DNA of 64,000 nucleotides from an uncultured Bacteroidota bacterium (GTDB lineage: Bacteria > Bacteroidota > Bacteroidia > B-17B0 > Aurantibacillaceae), in NCBI GenBank assembly GCA_903893815.1, contig CAITNS010000058.1:62001-126000 (forward strand), written 5' to 3'. Positions 60,839-64,000 of the stretch are shown here, piece by piece. The notes under the pieces were generated by a model that searched no databases, was not told the origin of the DNA, and saw only the letters and a list, made by a program, of their open reading frames with translations. Position 1 is the stretch's first letter; each line of letters begins with the position of its first letter. The translations under genes and the position numbers were made by a program.

Positions 60839-62053
60839 TTAGGCATCAAGCTCGCCTGCAATTACGTTCATACTACTCATCGTTAAGATTGCATCACTTA
60901 ACATAATTCCTTTCACCATTTCGGGGTATGCTTGATAATAAATAAAGCATGGTCTGCGGAAATGTAAACGGAACGGCGTTCTACCACCATCGCTAATTAA
61001 GTAAAAACCTAATTCTCCATTTCCACCTTCAACGCAATGATATACTTCTCCTTTAGGAATATCTGTTTCACCCATCACAATTTTAAAGTGATATATTAAT
61101 GCTTCCATGTTATTATACACTTGCTCTTTTGGTGGCAAGAAAAAATCTGGTAAATCAGCATGCATTGGCCCTTCAGGCATTTTTTTAATAGCCTGTTCAA
61201 TGATGCTTAATGATTGCCACATTTCGTGCTGACGAACCATAAAACGATCGTAAGTATCTCCTTGTGTTCCTACAGGAACTGTAAATGTAAAATCTTCGTA
61301 AGACGAATATGGATTCATCACACGAACATCATAATCAACTCCTGCTGCACGTAAGTTTGGTCCAACAAAACTATAACTCAATGCCATTTCAGCACTAATA
61401 GGTCCGCAGTTAACTGTACGGTCCATAAAAATTTTATTACGTTCTAATAAATTAGAAAATTCTTTTAAGCCTTTAGGATATTCTTTTAAGAAAGTATCAA
61501 TTAAGTCCCAAGTTTTTTTACTCCACTCTTGGTCAAAACCACCAATACGGCCAATGTTTGTAGTTAAACGCGCTCCGCAAATTTCTTCGAAAATTTCGTA
61601 AATTTTTTCTCTCCATTGAAAAATGTATAAGAAACCTGTCATGGCGCCAGTATCAACACCAATAACGGAGTTACAAATAATATGATCGGCAATACGAGAT
61701 AACTCCATGATAATAACACGGTGATATTCTGCACGCTTTGGAATTTTTGCTCCTAATAATTTTTCTACTGTCATGTACCAACCCATGTTGTTGATTGGAG
61801 ATGAACAATAGTTTAAACGATCGGTAATAGGTGTAATTTGTGCATAAGGACGACGCTCGGCTAATTTTTCGAAAGCACGGTGAATATATCCAATTGTAGG
61901 AACGGCAGAATGAATAATTTCACCATCCATTTTTAATACATTTTGGAAAATACCATGTGTAGCAGGGTGTGTAGGCCCGAGGTTAAGCGTAGAATACTCT
62001 TTTTCTTCGATAACTTCCTGATTAACGGAATATGTTGTTTCTTTTTTACTCAT
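60839..62053 (-). CDS. nuoD: NADH-quinone oxidoreductase subunit D
   Basis: A 404-residue 49-kDa-type subunit forming the quinone site with NuoB. Typical residues are LGPTHPATHGIFQNVLKMDGE and the conserved YVGPNLRAAGVDYDVR and C-terminal DAILTMSSMNVIAGELDA-like region. It is separate from nuoC (not fused). A 72-bp repeat-like spacer lies between nuoC and nuoD. Confidence 0.98.
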   Translation of the reverse strand: MSKKETTYSVNQEVIEEKEYSTLNLGPTHPATHGIFQNVLKMDGEIIHSAVPTIGYIHRAFEKLAERRPYAQITPITDRLNYCSSPINNMGWYMTVEKLLGAKIPKRAEYHRVIIMELSRIADHIICNSVIGVDTGAMTGFLYIFQWREKIYEIFEEICGARLTTNIGRIGGFDQEWSKKTWDLIDTFLKEYPKGLKEFSNLLERNKIFMDRTVNCGPISAEMALSYSFVGPNLRAAGVDYDVRVMNPYSSYEDFTFTVPVGTQGDTYDRFMVRQHEMWQSLSIIEQAIKKMPEGPMHADLPDFFLPPKEQVYNNMEALIYHFKIVMGETDIPKGEVYHCVEGGNGELGFYLISDGGRTPFRLHFRRPCFIYYQAYPEMVKGIMLSDAILTMSSMNVIAGELDA

Positions 62054-62125
62054 TGTTGATTTAAGATTAAAGATTTAAGATTAAAGATTTTTACTTCCCA
62101 CTTCTAAAATCTGATTTCAAACTTC
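62054..62125. repeat. nuoC-nuoD spacer, GATTAA-type repeat (copy 1)
   Basis: GATTTAAGATTAAAG twice, followed by CACTTCTAAAATCTGATTTCAAACTTCTT. The second half recurs with few changes in the nuoB-nuoC spacer. On the transcript it can form a small hairpin, AGATTTTA-GAAGTGGGAAG-TAAAAATCT, with one bulged base. Confidence 0.75.
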
Positions 62126-62620
62126 TTATCTTCCAAACATTTCATCTTTCTTATCCGTTCTTCCTTGATCTTCTAAAGGATATTCTTTTCTTAAAGGAAA
62201 AATATCCATTTCATCTACGTTTAAAATACGTTTTAAGTTTGGATGACCTTTAAATTTAACTCCAAAGAAATCGTAAGTTTCTCTTTCCATCCAGTTGGCT
62301 GCAGGCCATAAATCGGTTGCAGTAGCTACTTCAGGTTTATTGATATCAAAAAATATTTTTAAACGAATACGGTAATTTTTTGGCATGTTATGTAAATGAT
62401 AAATCACACCTAAGTGTTTCTCATCTGCTGTTTGCATGCCACATAAATCCGTTAAGAAATGAAAATTTAATTCTTCATCTTCTTTTAAGAATTTTAATAC
62501 GTCGTGTATTCTATCTTTTTGAATAGTAAAAACTGGGTAATCGTAAAGTAACTCCGCAGATTCAATATCTCCGTGGAAATGTTCCTTTAGTTTTTCGTTT
62601 ACTTTATTTAATAATTCCAT
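62126..62620 (-). CDS. nuoC: NADH-quinone oxidoreductase subunit C
   Basis: A 164-residue 30-kDa-type subunit of the peripheral arm. The signature ERETYDFFGVKFKGHPNLKRIL and the C-terminal FPLRKEYPLEDQGR are typical. Both its flanks carry the GATTAA-type spacer repeat. Confidence 0.97.
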   Translation of the reverse strand: MELLNKVNEKLKEHFHGDIESAELLYDYPVFTIQKDRIHDVLKFLKEDEELNFHFLTDLCGMQTADEKHLGVIYHLHNMPKNYRIRLKIFFDINKPEVATATDLWPAANWMERETYDFFGVKFKGHPNLKRILNVDEMDIFPLRKEYPLEDQGRTDKKDEMFGR

Positions 62621-62699
62621 TTATTGATTAAAGATTAAAGATTAAAGATTAAAGATTTTTTATTTCTCACTTCTAAAATCTGCGTTCTAACTTCTTTAT
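62621..62699. repeat. nuoB-nuoC spacer, GATTAA-type repeat (copy 2)
   Basis: Tandem GATTAAA units with period 7 (about 4.5 copies, 62626-62657) followed by CACTTCTAAAATCTGCGTTCTAACTTCTT, nearly the same as the nuoC-nuoD spacer's second half. The same small hairpin can form (AGATTTTA…TAAAAAATCT). Confidence 0.78.
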
Positions 62700-63263
62700 T
62701 TATTCTATTCCGTATGAGTTTAACATTTTCTTATACTCTTCTGAATTTCTTCTTCTAAAAGATTCGTTTTGAGCCATCTCTTGTATTTTAAGAACACCTT
62801 CTAAAATTTGTTCTGGACGTGGAGGGCAACCTGGTACATATACGTCAACTGGAATAATTTTATCAATGCCTTGTAAAACAGAATACGTATCAAAAATACC
62901 ACCAGTGCTAGCGCAAGCACCAACTGATAGTACCCAACGTGGTTCTGCCATTTGCTCGTAAACCTGACGTAAAGTTGGTCCCATTTTTTTAGCAATCGTT
63001 CCCATCACCATTAGCATATCAGCTTGACGAGGAGAGAAGCTTAAACGCTCCGAACCAAAACGTCCTAAATCGTAGTGAGAAGCCATCGTAGCCATAAACT
63101 CAATACCACAGCAAGATGTTGCGAATGGTAAAGGCCATAACGAATTTTTACGAGCCATGCCCACTACATCTTCTAATTTTGTTGCAAAAAAACCAGGTCC
63201 TTCAAGCCCTTCAGGCATTTTAGCGATTTCTGGTTTTGTGCGTTTTATGATTTCTTTTGCCAT
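62700..63263 (-). CDS. nuoB: NADH-quinone oxidoreductase subunit B
   Basis: A 187-residue subunit carrying the N2 cluster that reduces quinone. The Cys ligands are in SCCGIEFMA, SVGACASTGGIF and PGCPPRPEQIL. It is preceded by nuoA and followed by nuoC; the gap to nuoA is 109 bp and holds inverted-repeat sequence. Confidence 0.98.
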   Translation of the reverse strand: MAKEIIKRTKPEIAKMPEGLEGPGFFATKLEDVVGMARKNSLWPLPFATSCCGIEFMATMASHYDLGRFGSERLSFSPRQADMLMVMGTIAKKMGPTLRQVYEQMAEPRWVLSVGACASTGGIFDTYSVLQGIDKIIPVDVYVPGCPPRPEQILEGVLKIQEMAQNESFRRRNSEEYKKMLNSYGIE

Positions 63264-63372
63264 CTTTAATCTAGTTTTTAATTTTTAGCGTTTAGTTATT
63301 AGTAAACTACACTACTTGAAATTATTTATTCTTTAGTATTAATAACTTAAAACTAATCACTTAAAATTGTAA
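63264..63372. repeat. nuoA-nuoB spacer with inverted TTAGTTATTA words
   Basis: GCGTTTAGTTATTAGTAAAC on the left pairs with the complement of GTGATTAGTTTTAAGTTATT-like sequence on the right (63338-63360). No ORF. The same inverted layout as other nuo spacers. Confidence 0.55.
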
Positions 63373-63747
63373 TTATTCTTCCCACTTCAATGCTTTTTTA
63401 GAAAGCATGTAGTAGAAGCCAATTAATAACAATATAATGAATGTAAACACTTCGATAACGCCTGTCATTCCTAAATCTTTGAAATTTACCGCCCAAGGAT
63501 ACATAAAAATTACCTCTATGTCGAAAAGCACAAATAAAATAGCCACTAAGAAATACTTAATGGCAAATGGTAAACGAGCATTCCCTTCTGATTCTACACC
63601 ACACTCAAATGAGTCCAACTTAATTTTTGTTTTACGTTTAGGGCCTAACCAATGTGATGCAATCATCGTCGTTATTACAAATCCCAATGCTACAATAAAC
63701 ATTAATAGAATTGGTAAATAATCTAAAGGTGATGAAACTCTATTCAT
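63373..63747 (-). CDS. nuoA: NADH-quinone oxidoreductase subunit A
   Basis: About 124 residues from the ATG at 63745-63747 (MNRVSSPLDYLPILLM); the track's start at 63801 adds 18 residues not seen in the family. Three hydrophobic segments, with the conserved KLDSFECGVES loop and FVLFDIEVIFMYPWA near residue 85. First gene of the nuo operon. A weak AATATTTG resembling a -7 box lies in the region upstream of 63747. Confidence 0.96.
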   Translation of the reverse strand: MNRVSSPLDYLPILLMFIVALGFVITTMIASHWLGPKRKTKIKLDSFECGVESEGNARLPFAIKYFLVAILFVLFDIEVIFMYPWAVNFKDLGMTGVIEVFTFIILLLIGFYYMLSKKALKWEE

Positions 63748-63847
63748 ATATATTGATTTATTATTGATGGTAAGATTAACTATTTTTAGGGAAATCATCA
63801 AATATTCGGTCTATTTTTTTAAAGGTTTAATTGTTTAAAAATACCAT

Positions 63848-63879
63848 AAAAAAAGCCACTAAAAAATAGTGGCTTTTTT
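63848..63879. terminator. terminator between the T9SS cargo gene and nuoA
   Basis: Stem AAAAAAGCCACTA / TAGTGGCTTTTTT with loop AAAAA. On the minus strand the T-run follows the stem, so it terminates the gene at the right edge; it also works in the other direction. Confidence 0.88.
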
Positions 63880-63896
63880 GAAATGAAATCGTGTTT

Positions 63897-64000
63897 TTAC
63901 TCTTTTACAAACTTATAGGTAGACGATGATTGATTAACATTAAATTTAATTTCATAAACGCCTGAAGCTAGGTCTGAAACAGAAATAGATTCTTTATTAT
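63897..64000 (-). CDS. C-terminal end of a T9SS type A cargo protein (partial)
   Basis: Partial gene entering from the right edge; about 34 C-terminal residues are visible. They read NKESISVSDLASGVYEIKFN then VNQSSSTYKFVKE, and a stop TAA at 63897-63899. This is the end of a type IX secretion sorting domain (…I.vsdLasGvYeik…KfvK/E). The cargo itself lies outside the window. It is separated from nuoA by a terminator. Confidence 0.82.
   Translation of the reverse strand, partial: NKESISVSDLASGVYEIKFNVNQSSSTYKFVKE

Noticed and set aside
62626-62657. period-7 GATTAAA array as a CRISPR or VNTR
   Set aside because: Units are too short and have no unique spacers, so not a CRISPR; kept as a spacer repeat only.
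63760-63830. AATATTTG upstream of nuoA as a -7 promoter box
   Set aside because: First base does not fit TAnnTTTG and there is no -33 partner; not reported as a feature.

Overview
The window is AT-rich chromosomal DNA of a Bacteroidota bacterium, most likely a Flavobacteriia or Sphingobacteriia-like environmental lineage. The grounds are the TAnnTTTG promoter boxes, the scarcity of Shine-Dalgarno sequences, T9SS-type sorting tails (19.2-18.4 kb and the right edge), an S46 dipeptidyl peptidase, the DAHP synthase/chorismate mutase fusion, ligand-sensor propeller histidine kinases and TonB/TPR proteins. No tRNA, rRNA, IS element, prophage or CRISPR array was recognised.

Layout. 0-5.5 kb: partial S46 peptidase, lipase-like and hotdog thioesterase genes, an OmpR-type two-component pair and a lytic transglycosylase, all on the minus strand. 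5.7-6.9 kb: rpsF-rpsR-rplI with its own promoter and terminator. 6.9-19.2 kb: ABC-F ATPase, CdaA (c-di-AMP synthase), a stranded restriction-modification tail, PaaZ, then aspS-TauE-mltG-half-helicase, a Tat-type superoxide dismutase behind a biotin carrier, and a secreted T9SS-like protein. 19.4-23.5 kb (plus): oligopeptide-binding lipoprotein, membrane J-domain protein, hydrolase, GNAT. 23.5-30.4 kb (minus): small secreted proteins and lipoproteins, a LytTR/propeller-kinase pair and aroF-pheA fusion. 30.6-36 kb: surface glycan genes (GT-C/TPR protein, GT2, GT9, SDR, polysaccharide deacetylase). 36.1-40.8 kb: a compact ketosynthase/ACP cluster of the flexirubin/aryl-polyene kind, with two intact and two active-site-less ketosynthases. 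41-48.6 kb: yceD-rpmF, fbp, SpoIIE phosphatase, small secreted proteins, UspA. 48.7-63.8 kb: a complete 14-gene complex I operon (nuoA to nuoN, minus strand). At the right edge is the tail of a T9SS cargo protein.

The most interesting region is the nuo operon. It has been loaded with extra material: a TonB/TPR protein between nuoF and nuoG, a possible 31-residue membrane peptide between nuoH and nuoI, and two paralogous four-helix-bundle genes (the 23S rRNA intervening-sequence protein family) between nuoJ/nuoK and nuoL/nuoM. The four-helix genes sit inside inverted repeats, one of them a perfect 20-bp pair whose outer arm starts at the nuoJ stop codon. Other nuo spacers carry the same sequence words with no gene between them and look like empty versions of the same element. 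This recalls the stem-bounded intervening sequences of 23S rRNA, but placed in a protein-coding operon.

Elsewhere the intergenic gaps hold at least three families of long imperfect palindromes, and five genes have a TAnnTTTG box only 4-9 nt from the start codon, which predicts leaderless mRNAs. All functions are inferred from sequence by eye; no database search was run.
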